Assembly (NCBI RefSeq): GCF_023715785.1
Contig: NZ_JAMBOX010000018.1
Coordinates: forward strand, 1 to 64,000
Reading direction: 5' to 3'
Origin: Neobacillus niacini
GTDB taxonomy: Bacteria; Bacillota; Bacilli; Bacillales; Cytobacillaceae
DNA: 64,000 nt
Part shown: positions 25,713 through 35,499 of the stretch, piece after piece
How positions within the stretch are numbered: position 1 is the stretch's first letter
How the letters are laid out: each line of letters starts with the position of its first letter
The notes under the pieces: generated by a model
What the model saw: the letters and a program-made list of their open reading frames with translations, nothing else
Database searches by the model: none
Told to the model about the DNA's origin: nothing
Program-made: the position numbers and the translations under genes

Positions 25713-26456
25713 TCACATTACCATGCCGCCATTAATATGGAGTGTCTGACCAGTAATATAGGATGCATCGTCTGAAGCAAGGAAGGCTGTCATCTTTGCG
25801 ATATCTTTTGGCTCTCCCAGTCTTGCCAACGGAATCTGCTTCAGCATCTCCGCTTTGACATCTTCCGGCAATTGATCCGTCATATCGGTTGTAATAAAGC
25901 CAGGTGCAATCGCGTTTACGGTAATATTCCGTGATGCCAGCTCTTTGGCTGTTGTTTTTGTCAAGCCGATGACACCTGCTTTGGCGGCCACATAGTTGGC
26001 CTGTCCGGGATTCCCGCTTATGCCGACTACGGAGGTAATATTAATGATTCTGCCGCTTCGCTGTTTCATCAATTGCCGCGTAACCGCCTTGGTTACAAGG
26101 AAGACTCCCTTCAGGTTCGTATTGATGACATCATCCCATTCCTGCTCTTTCATCCTCATCAATAGGTTGTCGCGAGTGATTCCAGCATTATTGACGACAA
26201 TATCGAGCCGGCCAAAACGGTCTACCGCCGTTTTCACCATATCCGTCACTTCATCAGGATTGGCCACATCGCATTTCACCGTAAAAGCATCTCTTCCCAA
26301 GGCCTTGATTTCGTCAACGACTTCATTTGCCTTTGCTTCACTGCCGGCAAAATTTACGGCAACATTGGCACCCTGTCTGGCAAGCTCAAGGGCAATCTCC
26401 CTCCCAATTCCTCTTGACGCACCTGTTACCAGCGCCGCTTTCCCTTCCAAATTCAT
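25713..26456 (-). CDS. fabG: 3-oxoacyl-[ACP] reductase
   Basis: FabG carries out the first reduction in each fatty-acid elongation cycle using NADPH. The 247-aa short-chain dehydrogenase has TGASRGIG (11-18), NNAG (89-92), catalytic S142, Y155 and K159, and the C-terminal INGGM. Its ATG overlaps the fabD stop (TGATG). Confidence 0.98.
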   Translation of the reverse strand: MNLEGKAALVTGASRGIGREIALELARQGANVAVNFAGSEAKANEVVDEIKALGRDAFTVKCDVANPDEVTDMVKTAVDRFGRLDIVVNNAGITRDNLLMRMKEQEWDDVINTNLKGVFLVTKAVTRQLMKQRSGRIINITSVVGISGNPGQANYVAAKAGVIGLTKTTAKELASRNITVNAIAPGFITTDMTDQLPEDVKAEMLKQIPLARLGEPKDIAKMTAFLASDDASYITGQTLHINGGMVM

Positions 26457-27400
26457 CAGTTTTCCTCCTTCAACGCCTCGATGACACCAAGAGCGGTTTC
26501 TTCATCGTAGACAGAATAGGTTTTTACTGTTTTGTCAATTTTCTTTATTAATCCCGATAATACCTTTCCGGGTCCGATTTCAATAAAGGTATCGACACCG
26601 AGGGCGATCATTTTTTGGACAGAATCCTCCCATAATACCGGAGAATAAAGTTGTTCAATCAATTTATCCTTAATATCCGGAGCGGAAGTAACCGGTTCGG
26701 CGCTCACATTGACTACGACAGGAATATTGGCGTCGTTCATTTTCGCTGCATCCAAAACTTCCCGCAGCTGTCCGGCGGCCGGTTCCATCAACGGGGAATG
26801 GAACGGTCCACTTACTTCAAGGGGCAGGACCCGTTTCGCTCCTGCTTCCTTCGCTTTTCCTCCTGCTGTTTCCACGCCCTGTCTTGTACCTGATATAACA
26901 ATTTGCCCTGGACAATTTAAATTCGCTAATGCCACTACGTGTCCGGATTCTGTAACCTCTTGAGTCACCGCAGCCAATTTATCCCGGTCGAGCCCCAAAA
27001 CTGCGGCCATTGAGCCCTCACCATTGGGAACGGCATGCTCCATGAATTCTCCCCTTTTCCGGACGGCCATAACCCCATCTTCAAAGCTGAGAACACCAGC
27101 AGCTACAAGTGCCGAGTATTCCCCAAGGCTATGCCCTGCGACATAATCAGCAGCAATCCCTGATTTTACAAAATGTGTCAATATAGCGATACTCGTTGTT
27201 AATAATGCCGGTTGTGTATTGTAGGTCAGAGTCAGCTCTTCTTTAGGCCCCGCAAAAATCAATTGACTCAACGGAAATTGAAGCGCATCATCAGCCCTTT
27301 GAAAATACCCCATTACCTCTGGATACTTATCCGCCAAATCTTTGCCCATTCCAACTGCCTGTGAACCTTGGCCGGGGAACACAAATGCTATTTTTCCCAC
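26456..27400 (-). CDS. fabD: Malonyl-CoA:ACP transacylase
   Basis: FabD moves malonyl groups from CoA to ACP. The 314-aa protein has FVFPGQGSQ near the start, the nucleophile S91 in GHSLGEYSA and H200 in SGPFHSPLM, with the C-terminal [18 protein letters not shown] start with AAGGAG 8 nt upstream. Confidence 0.98.
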   Translation of the reverse strand: MGKIAFVFPGQGSQAVGMGKDLADKYPEVMGYFQRADDALQFPLSQLIFAGPKEELTLTYNTQPALLTTSIAILTHFVKSGIAADYVAGHSLGEYSALVAAGVLSFEDGVMAVRKRGEFMEHAVPNGEGSMAAVLGLDRDKLAAVTQEVTESGHVVALANLNCPGQIVISGTRQGVETAGGKAKEAGAKRVLPLEVSGPFHSPLMEPAAGQLREVLDAAKMNDANIPVVVNVSAEPVTSAPDIKDKLIEQLYSPVLWEDSVQKMIALGVDTFIEIGPGKVLSGLIKKIDKTVKTYSVYDEETALGVIEALKEEN

Positions 27401-27413
27401 TGACTTCGCTCCT

Positions 27414-28418
27414 TTACTGTTCTATTTTTTCGGTCTTTGTCTCTTCCACTGTTTGCTTGACCAGGCTGACGATATCACCAGCCACCATTTCCCTAGTCTG
27501 GCGAATCGCACTGAAAATCGCTTGCGCATTTGAGGAACCGTGCGCCTTGATGACAGGTGCTTTAAGACCGAATAATCCGGCACCGCCATATTCTGAATAA
27601 TCAAGCTTATTCTTCAACTGCATTAAATTTGGTTTTAATACCGCGGCGGCAAGCTTGCTAGTAAAACTGCCCATTAACGCTGTTTTTAACATTTTGAACA
27701 TCGATAGGGCCGTACCCTCAATGGTTTTTAACACCATATTACCGGTAAATCCATCTGTTACCACCACATCCGCAACACCATCGAGTAAATCGCGGGCCTC
27801 AACATTACCGACGAAATTTAAATTAGAATTTTTCAGCAAGTCAAACGCGTGACGAGTCAGTTCATTGCCCTTTTTTTCTTCGGTTCCGATATTTAACAGT
27901 CCAACTCGCGGTAAAGTAATATTCCTTACCTTTTCGCAGTAGATTGAACCCATGATCGCGTATTGCAGCAAATGTTCCGGTTTCGCATCGGCATTGGCGC
28001 CGACATCAAGCAATAAAAAGCCTTCTCCACCTATGGTCGGTAAGGTTGGTGCCAGCGCCGGACGATCAATTCCCTCGATTCTGCCAACCACAAACAATCC
28101 TGCAGCCATTAACGCGCCGGTATTTCCTGCAGACAGGCAGGCATCGGCCGCTCTATCGGCAACCTGTTGGGCGGCAAGCACCATTGAAGCTGTTTTTTTA
28201 CGGCGGACGGCCCTAACCGGTTCATCCGTTCCGAGAATAACCTCTGTCGTATGTAAAATAGAAATTCGGTCATGTCCTGTTAAGGTTTCTTTTATTTTGG
28301 CCTCATCGCCAACAAGTGTGATATGTAAATCAGGATAGGCTTCAACTGCTTTCATTGCACCCAAAACAATTTCCTTTGGCGCGTGGTCGCCGCCCATTGC
28401 GTCAATTGCTAGTTTCAT
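27414..28418 (-). CDS. plsX: Phosphate acyltransferase PlsX
   Basis: PlsX converts acyl-ACP to acyl-phosphate, the donor for PlsY in phospholipid synthesis. The 334-aa protein starts [14 protein letters not shown] at the ATG at 28418, preceded by AAAGGATG. The 22 additional codons of the longest frame overlap the fapR end and are rejected. Internal [10 protein letters not shown] and DGFTGNM motifs fit the family. Second gene of the FapR operon. Confidence 0.96.
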   Translation of the reverse strand: MKLAIDAMGGDHAPKEIVLGAMKAVEAYPDLHITLVGDEAKIKETLTGHDRISILHTTEVILGTDEPVRAVRRKKTASMVLAAQQVADRAADACLSAGNTGALMAAGLFVVGRIEGIDRPALAPTLPTIGGEGFLLLDVGANADAKPEHLLQYAIMGSIYCEKVRNITLPRVGLLNIGTEEKKGNELTRHAFDLLKNSNLNFVGNVEARDLLDGVADVVVTDGFTGNMVLKTIEGTALSMFKMLKTALMGSFTSKLAAAVLKPNLMQLKNKLDYSEYGGAGLFGLKAPVIKAHGSSNAQAIFSAIRQTREMVAGDIVSLVKQTVEETKTEKIEQ

Positions 28419-28425
28419 GTATGTC

Positions 28426-28998
28426 TCATCCTTTATTGTTTTTCGAACGGTACATTTCAAATTGTCCGGAAAAAACCTGTTCATTATTCACAAAACTGTT
28501 AACTTCGACAAATGTTCGTCCGGCATGGTCATCAATTTTTGTCACCCTTGCTTTGGCGACAACCCGTTCGTTCAATTTAACCGATCGCTTAAACTGAATA
28601 TTGGCTTTTGCCGTTAATGCCAGCTCATCATTGATGACAGCCACTGCCAGGGAGTTGGCCTGGGCAAATACATGGTGGCCTCGGGCTATTTGATTCCGTT
28701 TAAACACGTGTTCCGCTTTCACGTCAAAAATCGATATCGCGCTTTGATCAAGCTCAATATCAATGATTTCACCAATGACCTCTTCAAGCGGGAGGGATCG
28801 GACTTCGTCTTCAAACCGTTTTTCCGCTACTGTTTTGATCCGTTCACGCAGCTCGGGAATCGAAAGCTCCAACCGGTCAAGCCGAATTGTTTGAACACTT
28901 ACTTGGAATTTTTCCGCCAACTCCTCATCAGTGATAAATGGATTATCTTCGATGGTTGAGGTTAATAATCGTTGACGCTCTTTTTTGCTTCGTCTCAT
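28426..28998 (-). CDS. fapR: Fatty acid and phospholipid biosynthesis repressor FapR
   Basis: FapR represses lipid synthesis genes and is released by malonyl-CoA. The 190-aa protein has an N-terminal DeoR-like helix-turn-helix (about 10-50, [22 protein letters not shown]) and a C-terminal hot-dog domain that binds malonyl-CoA (about 95-185, [17 protein letters not shown]). A FapR operator lies over its own promoter, so it is autoregulated. Its ribosome site is weak (GGTGTG), consistent with a low-abundance repressor. Confidence 0.97.
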   Translation of the reverse strand: MRRSKKERQRLLTSTIEDNPFITDEELAEKFQVSVQTIRLDRLELSIPELRERIKTVAEKRFEDEVRSLPLEEVIGEIIDIELDQSAISIFDVKAEHVFKRNQIARGHHVFAQANSLAVAVINDELALTAKANIQFKRSVKLNERVVAKARVTKIDDHAGRTFVEVNSFVNNEQVFSGQFEMYRSKNNKG

Positions 28999-29017
28999 TT
29001 GTTCACACCGTCCGAGT

Positions 29018-29045
29018 ATTATGACTAGGTACTAAGAGTAGTATA
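29018..29045 (-). promoter_or_regulatory. FapR operator and -10 box of the fapR-plsX-fabD-fabG-acpP operon
   Basis: On the minus strand TTAGTACCTAGTCATAAT (29018-29035) matches the known FapR box (TTAGTACCTARTCTTAAT-like). It begins 4 bp after the -10 TATACT (29040-29045), so bound FapR would cover the transcription start. The -35 TTGCAA is at 29063-29068 with a 17-bp spacer. Confidence 0.88.
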
Positions 29046-29053
29046 AAATTTAA

Positions 29054-29097
29054 AAAAGCAGATTGCAAGGATTACTTTTTTATTGCAATCTGCTTTT
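29054..29097 (-). terminator. Intrinsic terminator after recG, containing the fapR -35 box
   Basis: Perfect 15-bp arms (29054-29068 and 29083-29097) with a 14-nt loop form a long hairpin on either strand, ending in a T run on the minus strand. The second minus-strand arm contains TTGCAA, which is the -35 of the fapR promoter. Confidence 0.88.
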
Positions 29098-29104
29098 ATG
29101 GCTG

Positions 29105-31153
29105 CTAATCCAACTTTTCGCCCTCCAAAACCCCTGATTGTTCAAGCTGGTTTCGCAAATATTGATAGTCGGGAGAGGTCCAGAAGGTTTCGAATTGGAT
29201 CAGCTGGGCGGCGTCGCTCCGCGCCGTTTCCAGCGCCCGGTAATCATGGACCATATCGGCCACTTTAAACTCGGGAACTCCGCTTTGCTTTTTGCCAAAA
29301 AAGTCGCCCGGTCCGCGAAGCTCCAAATCCTTCTCGCTGAGAACAAAACCATCATTGGTTTCGGTCATGATTCTCATCCGTTCCTGCCCGACTTCCGTTT
29401 TAGGGCTGGCAAGCAAAATGCAGTAGGCCTGATCGCTGCCGCGGCCAACGCGCCCGCGAAGCTGGTGGAGCTGGGATAAGCCAAAGCGTTCGGCATCGTA
29501 AATGACCATGATTGTTGCGTTTGGCACGTTTACGCCCACCTCGACCACCGTTGTCGAAACCAGCAACTGAACTTCATTGGCACTGTAGGCCTTCATGATG
29601 GCGTCTTTTTCATCGGAACCCAACCGTCCATGCATGAGACCCACCTTGAAGCGATTTTGAAAATAATGGCTCAAGGCCGTATGCACATCAATTGCGTTTT
29701 GGACATCGAGCTTGTCCGATTCTTCGATAAGAGGGCAGATTACGTACGCTTGGTGTCCCTTCACCAATTCTTTTTCGACAAAGCCCAATACTCGTTCAAG
29801 CATTTCCGGTTTTGCCCAATACGTCTCGATCGTTTTTCTGCCTGCAGGCATTTCATCAATTACGGAAACATCCATTTCACCGAAAACAGTTATCGCAAGT
29901 GTCCGGGGAATCGGGGTTGCTGTCATAAACAGGACATCGGGATTCTCGCCTTTTTCACGCAGGACCCGGCGCTGCTCCACACCGAAACGGTGCTGCTCAT
30001 CAGTAATCACGAAGCCAAGCCGGTTAAACGTAACTTCATCCTGTATCAGGGCATGTGTTCCGACTAAAATGTCGATTTTACCGCTGGCCAGCTCTTCAAG
30101 GATTTCCCGCCGGCGCTTGCCTTTAACTGAACTTGTCAGCAGCTCGCAGCTAACCTGGAATGGTGCGAGCAATTGCTTTAATGATTGGGCATGCTGCTCG
30201 GCAAGTATTTCGGTCGGCACCATCATGGCTCCCTGATACCCGGCCGTCACACTGGCATATAAACCGATTGCCGCTACAGCCGTTTTTCCGGAACCGACAT
30301 CCCCCTGCAATAATCTGTTCATCCGATAAGGCGATTTAAGATCGGTCAGAATTTCATTGACGACCCGTTTTTGCGCATTGGTCAACGAAAACGGAAGACC
30401 GTTAATAAAATCTTTTACTTTATTAACATCATAGTCTTGGCTGATCCCTTGGGATTGTTCCCGTTCAAATTTCCGCAACGCCTGCATTTTTAGTTGAAAC
30501 AGCAAAAATTCCTCATACACAAACCGGCGGCGGGCTTGTTTCACATCTTCTTGGCTTGAGGGAAAATGCATCGCCCTAACGGCATCCTTCCGGTTAAGCA
30601 GGCGGTATTTTTGTAAAAAGTACCCTGGCAGCGTTTCCTCTATTAAACTGCCATATTGCTGGAAAGCAAGACTAATAAATTTACGCATCCCTTTTGTGGT
30701 AATTTTCCCCCTTAATGAATAAACTGGTTCGAACTGATTCACTTTGGTATTTGTCCCTAGCTGCACTTCATTTGCCGTAATCGTTTGGCGATGCGCATCC
30801 CATTTTCCCGTAACGGTGATGATGTCATTCATGTTTAATTTATTTTTCAAATACGGCTGGTTAAAGAAAACGACTTTGATTAAATAAACGCCGATAAACA
30901 TCCGGATCGTCAGCTTGGATTTCTTCCTGCCATAATAGGCAAGAGAAGGCTCGCTGTGAACCTTCCCCTCCACGGTTATTTTCTCATCATGCTGGACTTC
31001 GGTAAGGTCTCGCAGCCGGTAATCCTCATACCGGTAAGGAAAGTATTCCAATAAATCTCGAATGGTTGCGATGTTCATTTCTGCGAGGCTTTCCGCTGTT
31101 TCTTCCCCTATGCCCTTTAATGCCATTACTGATTGGCTTAGAATCTGGTTCAC
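29105..31153 (-). CDS. recG: ATP-dependent DNA helicase RecG
   Basis: RecG regresses stalled forks and branch-migrates Holliday junctions. The 682-aa protein has the N-terminal wedge/OB domain (about 50-150), Walker A GDVGSGKT (284-291), the DEQH box, TATPIPRTLAI and the motif VI region QLRGRVGRG, ending with the helical hook. GTG start overlapping the sdaAA stop (GTGA), so it is coupled to sdaAB-sdaAA. Confidence 0.98.
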   Translation of the reverse strand: MNQILSQSVMALKGIGEETAESLAEMNIATIRDLLEYFPYRYEDYRLRDLTEVQHDEKITVEGKVHSEPSLAYYGRKKSKLTIRMFIGVYLIKVVFFNQPYLKNKLNMNDIITVTGKWDAHRQTITANEVQLGTNTKVNQFEPVYSLRGKITTKGMRKFISLAFQQYGSLIEETLPGYFLQKYRLLNRKDAVRAMHFPSSQEDVKQARRRFVYEEFLLFQLKMQALRKFEREQSQGISQDYDVNKVKDFINGLPFSLTNAQKRVVNEILTDLKSPYRMNRLLQGDVGSGKTAVAAIGLYASVTAGYQGAMMVPTEILAEQHAQSLKQLLAPFQVSCELLTSSVKGKRRREILEELASGKIDILVGTHALIQDEVTFNRLGFVITDEQHRFGVEQRRVLREKGENPDVLFMTATPIPRTLAITVFGEMDVSVIDEMPAGRKTIETYWAKPEMLERVLGFVEKELVKGHQAYVICPLIEESDKLDVQNAIDVHTALSHYFQNRFKVGLMHGRLGSDEKDAIMKAYSANEVQLLVSTTVVEVGVNVPNATIMVIYDAERFGLSQLHQLRGRVGRGSDQAYCILLASPKTEVGQERMRIMTETNDGFVLSEKDLELRGPGDFFGKKQSGVPEFKVADMVHDYRALETARSDAAQLIQFETFWTSPDYQYLRNQLEQSGVLEGEKLD

Positions 31154-32034
31154 TTCTCTTTCAGCGGCATACCAAAGATTTTTGCCTCAAGCCTGCGTCC
31201 TGTTGGAGTAGCCGCCAACCCTCCTCCTGCAGTTTCTCGTAAAGCAGTTGGCATGGTTTGGCCAATTTTGTACATCGCCTCAATGACTTCATCACACGGG
31301 ATTCGACTGGTGACCCCTGCCAGTGCCATATCGGCTGCAACCATCGCATTGGCTGCTCCCATGGCATTTCGTTTGACGCATGGGACTTCAACAAGTCCGG
31401 CAACTGGGTCACAAACAAGTCCGAGCATATTTTTCAGCGTGATGGCCATCGCTTCGGCACACTGTTGTGGTGTACCCCCAGCCATTTCAACAATTGCAGC
31501 AGCAGCCATTCCCGCTGCCGAACCGACCTCAGCTTGACAGCCGCCAGCGGCACCGGAAATGGATGCATTATTGGCAACAACGAATCCAAAGGCTCCGGCA
31601 GTAAATAAAAAGGAAACCATTTGCTCTCTCGTAGGATTAAGTTTTTTCTTAACAGCAAATAATGTTCCCGGAACTACTCCCGCAGAACCTGCTGTCGGTG
31701 TGGCACAAATTGTTCCCATGGCGGCGTTTACTTCGTTAGTCGCCACTGCTTTGCTTACTGCATCAAGTATTGTTTCCCCGGATAGGAAATTTCCTTTTTC
31801 AATATATTTTTGCAGCAAAACGGCATCCCCTCCAGTCAAACCTGAATGGGACTTGACCCCTTTTATTCCCCGTTCCACTGCCTCCTCCATTACCTTCAAA
31901 TTGCGGTCCATAAAGGAGAGAACCTCTTCACGCGAACGCCCCGTTACCCCTACTTCCTGCTCAATCATGATTTCCGAGATTTTCTTGTTTTGGCTGACAG
32001 CCAGTTCCACTAATTCCGCTACATTTCTAAACAT
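31150..32034 (-). CDS. sdaAA: L-serine dehydratase, alpha subunit
   Basis: This subunit forms the [4Fe-4S] serine deaminase with SdaAB, turning serine into pyruvate and ammonia. The 294-aa protein has ICATPTAGSAGVVPG, GGCQAEVGSA and the cysteines in LVCDPVAG and VPCVKRNAMG expected to bind the cluster. The frame opens at GTG 32043, but AAGGGGTG lies 6 nt before the ATG at 32034 and gives MFRNV as in B. subtilis. Confidence 0.96.
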   Translation of the reverse strand: MFRNVAELVELAVSQNKKISEIMIEQEVGVTGRSREEVLSFMDRNLKVMEEAVERGIKGVKSHSGLTGGDAVLLQKYIEKGNFLSGETILDAVSKAVATNEVNAAMGTICATPTAGSAGVVPGTLFAVKKKLNPTREQMVSFLFTAGAFGFVVANNASISGAAGGCQAEVGSAAGMAAAAIVEMAGGTPQQCAEAMAITLKNMLGLVCDPVAGLVEVPCVKRNAMGAANAMVAADMALAGVTSRIPCDEVIEAMYKIGQTMPTALRETAGGGLAATPTGRRLEAKIFGMPLKEK

Positions 32035-32061
32035 TGGTTTCACCCCTTTTTCATTTGACCG

Positions 32062-32724
32062 TTAGTCAACAATTTTTGTTACTTTTAATATATTCGGAAG
32101 CTGTTCAAGTTCTTCAAGCAGCTGATCATCCACATTTTCATCGACCTCAATGGTCATGAGCGCCATTTTTCCGACTTCCTTGCGGGAAACCTCCATATGG
32201 CCGATGTTAATTTCGTACTTGGCCAAAGTATTGGCGACACTGGCAATCGCGCCGAAGCGGTCATTATGGACCACGAGAAGGGCCGGGTGGTTTCCTGACA
32301 GCTTTAAGACAAAACCGTTTAACTCGGTAATTTCAATTTTTCCTCCGCCAATGGATATTCCGACCAATTCAAGTTCACCGTTATGGTCGCCAATTATAAC
32401 TCTTGCGGTATTCGGATGGTCAGGCACGGCATCCTCTTCTATAAACTGAATTTTCATTCCCCGTTCGTTTGCAATATCGAGGGCATTGATAATTCGGGTA
32501 TCATCAGTATCAAAATCCAACAGCCCACCAACGATGGCCACGTCGGTTCCATGGCCTTTATAAGTTTTGGCAAACGAGCCATACAGGGATATGTTGGCCC
32601 ATTTAGGCTCTCTGCCAAACAGGCTTCTGGCCACGCGGCCAATTCTTGCCGCACCCGCAGTATGGGAACTTGAAGGACCAATCATCACCGGTCCGATAAT
32701 ATCGAAAACACTTCTATATTTCAC
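32062..32724 (-). CDS. sdaAB: L-serine dehydratase, beta subunit
   Basis: The partner of SdaAA. The 220-aa protein has GPSSSHTAGAARIG near residues 16-29 and a C-terminal ACT-like domain (about 148-218). GTG start with GGGGGAG 6 nt upstream. First gene of sdaAB-sdaAA-recG, following the fakA terminator; the 60-bp gap must hold its promoter, but I could not single out good boxes. Confidence 0.96.
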   Translation of the reverse strand: MKYRSVFDIIGPVMIGPSSSHTAGAARIGRVARSLFGREPKWANISLYGSFAKTYKGHGTDVAIVGGLLDFDTDDTRIINALDIANERGMKIQFIEEDAVPDHPNTARVIIGDHNGELELVGISIGGGKIEITELNGFVLKLSGNHPALLVVHNDRFGAIASVANTLAKYEINIGHMEVSRKEVGKMALMTIEVDENVDDQLLEELEQLPNILKVTKIVD

Positions 32725-32802
32725 CTTATTCTCCCCCTTACCATCAGTGTATTAGTCAAGGTTCTATTTGAACCGCATTTCGCTTTACAAACCAAAAAGA
32801 AG

Positions 32803-32830
32803 GGTTGCCCCGAATGGAGGGCGCCCTTCT
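32803..32830 (-). terminator. Intrinsic terminator after fakA
   Basis: AGAAGGG arms (32808-32814 and 32824-32830) close a hairpin with an inner GC-rich stem, followed on the minus strand by TTTTTGG. Confidence 0.8.
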
Positions 32831-32844
32831 ATTTTAGCGGTTGT

Positions 32845-34527
32845 TTATTCAATTGAAAAGATAAATGAATATAATGGCTGCTGGCCATTATGCACTTCAA
32901 TTTCGACATCGCTGTATTGCTCTTCCACAAATTGAGTCAATGTCGCTACCTCTGCCTCGGTCACATCTTCACCATAAATAATTGTCAGGATTTCCGAATC
33001 CGAATCCATCATTTGTGTTAACAAATCTTGGGCAACCTTTTGTTTGTCTTTATTTTTCACGACAATTTTACCTTCAGATATGCCCATGAAATCATCTTTT
33101 TCAATTTCAAGGCCATCGATTTGAGTATCGCGGACTGCAAAGGTAATTTGACCTGTTTTAACATGATTTAACGCTTCGGTCATACCTGCTGCATTCGCTT
33201 CCGCATCAGCAGAAGGATTGAATGCCAGCAATGCCGAAAGTCCTTGAGGCACGGTCTTTGACGGGATGACGTAGATTTCTTCATCCGCCACATCGGCTGC
33301 CTGCTGGGCTGCCATAATGATATTTTTATTATTAGGCAAAATAAAAATCTTTTTCGCGTTGACATCCTTGACAGCCTTCACAATATCCTCTGTGCTTGGG
33401 TTCATTGTCTGACCGCCTTCAATGACTGCATGGGCACCGATGCTCTTAAATAAATCAGCAATGCCTGCTCCCATTGATACGGTAACAATCCCATACTCCT
33501 GTTTTTCCTTTGGCGCTTCGGTACGGCCCGAAACAAGCGGTGTTTTCGTTTCACCGACAATATTGGAATGCTGCAGACGCATATTTTCGATCTTCATGTT
33601 AATTAAGTTTCCGTAACTCTGGCCATAGGATAATACTTCTCCCGGCTGTTCAGAGTGAATATGTACCTTAACTACATCGTCATCGGCAATCACTAATAAG
33701 GAATCGCCGTATTTGTCCAAATCATTCCGGAACTTTGTTTCATCGAATGGATTTTTGGCCAGCTTATCTTCTTCAAACCGCACCATAAATTCTGTACAAT
33801 ATCCAAATACGATGTCTTCCGTGTTGATATGGCTTTGCACACTTTTATGATGCTCAGCGCTCACCAGCTCATCCATTGATGGCAGATCTTCAGGTGAATC
33901 AGGAAGTTGTTCGCCTTTTAACTGGGCAAGAAAACCTTCATAGACGCAAACGAGACCCTGCCCGCCGCTGTCAACGACACCGACTTCCTTTAACACAGGT
34001 AGCAGGTCTGGAGTCCGCTTTAACGAGGCTTTTGCTTCTTTTAAAACTTCCTCCATAACGACTATGATATCAACTGTCTTTTGTGCAGCCTGAACGCCTT
34101 TTTTCGCTGCATCTTTTGCAACCGTTAAAATGGTCCCTTCGACAGGCTTCATTACAGCTTTATACGCAGTTTCAACGCCAGCTTCCAGCGCGCCGGCAAA
34201 ATCTTGGGCATTTATTTGAGCTTTTGCTTCAATCGCTTTGGAAAAACCACGGAACAACTGGGATAGAATAACGCCTGAATTTCCCCGAGCCCCCATTAAA
34301 AGACCTTTGGAAAGAGATGTTCCGACTTTCCCAATATGCTCCTGCACATTATTTTTTACTTCTTTGGCTCCGGAAGTCATGGATAAATTCATATTTGTTC
34401 CAGTATCGCCATCCGGCACGGGAAAAACGTTTAGCGCATCGACCATTTTGGCATTCACCGCCAAATTATTAGCACCAGAAATGACCATTTCGGCAAAACG
34501 TTTTCCATCCAACGATGTTATTGACAC
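32845..34527 (-). CDS. fakA: Fatty acid kinase, ATP-binding subunit FakA (YloV, DAK2 family)
   Basis: FakA phosphorylates fatty acids held by FakB (DegV) proteins so they can enter phospholipid synthesis. The 560-aa protein has the DAK2 nucleotide/Mg site DGDTGTN (39-45), GARGNSGVILSQ, a middle region, and a C-terminal DegV-like domain (from about 330). GTG start with GGAGG 8 nt upstream. It forms a pair with yloU. Confidence 0.95.
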   Translation of the reverse strand: MSITSLDGKRFAEMVISGANNLAVNAKMVDALNVFPVPDGDTGTNMNLSMTSGAKEVKNNVQEHIGKVGTSLSKGLLMGARGNSGVILSQLFRGFSKAIEAKAQINAQDFAGALEAGVETAYKAVMKPVEGTILTVAKDAAKKGVQAAQKTVDIIVVMEEVLKEAKASLKRTPDLLPVLKEVGVVDSGGQGLVCVYEGFLAQLKGEQLPDSPEDLPSMDELVSAEHHKSVQSHINTEDIVFGYCTEFMVRFEEDKLAKNPFDETKFRNDLDKYGDSLLVIADDDVVKVHIHSEQPGEVLSYGQSYGNLINMKIENMRLQHSNIVGETKTPLVSGRTEAPKEKQEYGIVTVSMGAGIADLFKSIGAHAVIEGGQTMNPSTEDIVKAVKDVNAKKIFILPNNKNIIMAAQQAADVADEEIYVIPSKTVPQGLSALLAFNPSADAEANAAGMTEALNHVKTGQITFAVRDTQIDGLEIEKDDFMGISEGKIVVKNKDKQKVAQDLLTQMMDSDSEILTIIYGEDVTEAEVATLTQFVEEQYSDVEIEVHNGQQPLYSFIFSIE

Positions 34528-34544
34528 AAAACCTTCCTCCTTAA

Positions 34545-34907
34545 CTATGGGTTCGTCACACGAACTCCTTGAACGTAAATATTAACCGAGTCAACGGCAA
34601 GTCCAACAGTCTTATCAAGGGTATATTTCACCTTTGATTGCACGTTGTGAGCAATTTCGGAAATTTTCGTTCCATAGCTGACAATTATGTACATATCGAT
34701 ATGTATTGCCTCATTTTCCTGACGAACAATCACACCGCGGGTAAAGTTTTCCTTGCGGAGTATTTCCGTAATGCCGTCTTTGATTTGATTCTTTGAGGCC
34801 ATGCCTACAATACCATAGCATTCGATTGCTGCTCCACCGGCAATGGTTGCGATTACTTCGTTGGAAATATCAATTTGTCCGTACTTGGTTTTTAATTCAA
34901 TGGACAT
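34545..34907 (-). CDS. yloU: Asp23/Gls24 family envelope stress protein YloU
   Basis: The 120-aa protein begins MSIELKTKYGQIDISNEV and contains VIATIAGGAAIECYGIVGMA and the DMYIIVSYG block of the Asp23/Gls24 family, small cytosolic proteins often near the membrane and linked to envelope stress. It is first in yloU-fakA and diverges from rpmB. GAGGGGG precedes the ATG. Confidence 0.93.
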   Translation of the reverse strand: MSIELKTKYGQIDISNEVIATIAGGAAIECYGIVGMASKNQIKDGITEILRKENFTRGVIVRQENEAIHIDMYIIVSYGTKISEIAHNVQSKVKYTLDKTVGLAVDSVNIYVQGVRVTNP

Positions 34908-34949
34908 GAATCGTTCCCCCTCATGTATAATTGCTCCTTAACTACAGTC

Positions 34950-35028
34950 ATTTTACTATAGTAACTGCAAGATTGAAAGTCATACCTGCCTGTTATCTAT
35001 AACAGCATTTTTTTCAAAAGGTTGTCAA
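34950..35028 (-). promoter_or_regulatory. Promoter region of yloU-fakA with two palindromes
   Basis: Two candidate sigma-A promoters on the minus strand: TTGACA (35023-35028) with TGTTAT (34999-35004) at 18 bp, and TTTCAA (34973-34978) with TAAAAT (34950-34955) at 17 bp. A perfect palindrome CTGTTATCTATAACAG (34990-35005) overlaps the first -10, and TTACTATAGTAA (34953-34964) overlaps the second. Whether these bind a regulator is unknown. Confidence 0.5.
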
Positions 35029-35060
35029 GGTTTTTTTCTTGAAACCTTTAAACTAAGCTA

Positions 35061-35089
35061 TTGCATTCGAATAGGTTGTATGATAAATT
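35061..35089 (+). promoter_or_regulatory. Sigma-A-type promoter of rpmB
   Basis: TTGCAT (35061-35066) and TAAATT (35084-35089) are 17 bp apart on the plus strand, leaving a roughly 100-nt AT-rich leader before rpmB in which I see no recognised element. Confidence 0.5.
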
Positions 35090-35195
35090 ATTAAGGTATC
35101 TTAAGACTAGAAAATTCAGCTTGGCCATTTCCTAATATAAATGTATATTTTATGGATTGCTGGTAAAGCTTTTGTTAGTTAAGGAGGGATAGTCT

Positions 35196-35384
35196 ATGCC
35201 ACGTAAATGTGTAGTAACTGGAAAGAAAACCACTACTGGTAATGCACGTTCTCACGCAATGAACGCAAACAAGCGCACATGGGGCGCCAACCTACAAAAA
35301 GTTCGTATTCTTGTTGATGGAAAGCCAAAGCGTGTTTGGGTTTCTGCAAGAGCGTTAAGATCTGGTAAAGTAGAACGCGTTTAA
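35196..35384 (+). CDS. rpmB: 50S ribosomal protein L28
   Basis: L28 is a small 50S protein. The 62-aa sequence starts [19 protein letters not shown] and ends RSGKVERV, close to B. subtilis. It has a single cysteine and lacks the four-cysteine zinc site, so it is the zinc-independent type. AAGGAGG lies 8 nt before the ATG. It is one of only two plus-strand genes here and is transcribed alone between its promoter and terminator. Confidence 0.98.
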   Translation: MPRKCVVTGKKTTTGNARSHAMNANKRTWGANLQKVRILVDGKPKRVWVSARALRSGKVERV

Positions 35385-35392
35385 TAATTGAT

Positions 35393-35420
35393 GGGCATCC
35401 TTTAGAAGGATGCTCATTTT
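35393..35420 (+). terminator. Intrinsic terminator after rpmB
   Basis: GGGCATCCTT (35393-35402) pairs with AAGGATGCTC (35406-35415) around a 3-nt loop, followed by ATTTTATTT. Confidence 0.85.
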
Positions 35421-35457
35421 ATTTCCTGCCCTATTTTATTAACTTACCCAAAATCGT

Positions 35458-35488
35458 AAAAATAAAAGCACCCAATTGGTTTGGGTGC
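35458..35488 (-). terminator. Intrinsic terminator after spoVM
   Basis: GCACCCAA (35468-35475) and TTGGGTGC (35481-35488) form an 8-bp stem, followed on the minus strand by TTTTATTTTT. It faces the rpmB terminator, separating convergent transcription. Confidence 0.85.
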
Positions 35489-35499
35489 CGCTCTCATAT

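Noticed and set aside
26456-29000. An additional FapR box inside the lipid operon
   Set aside because: No second TTAGTACC-like palindrome was seen between fapR and acpP; only the upstream operator is supported.
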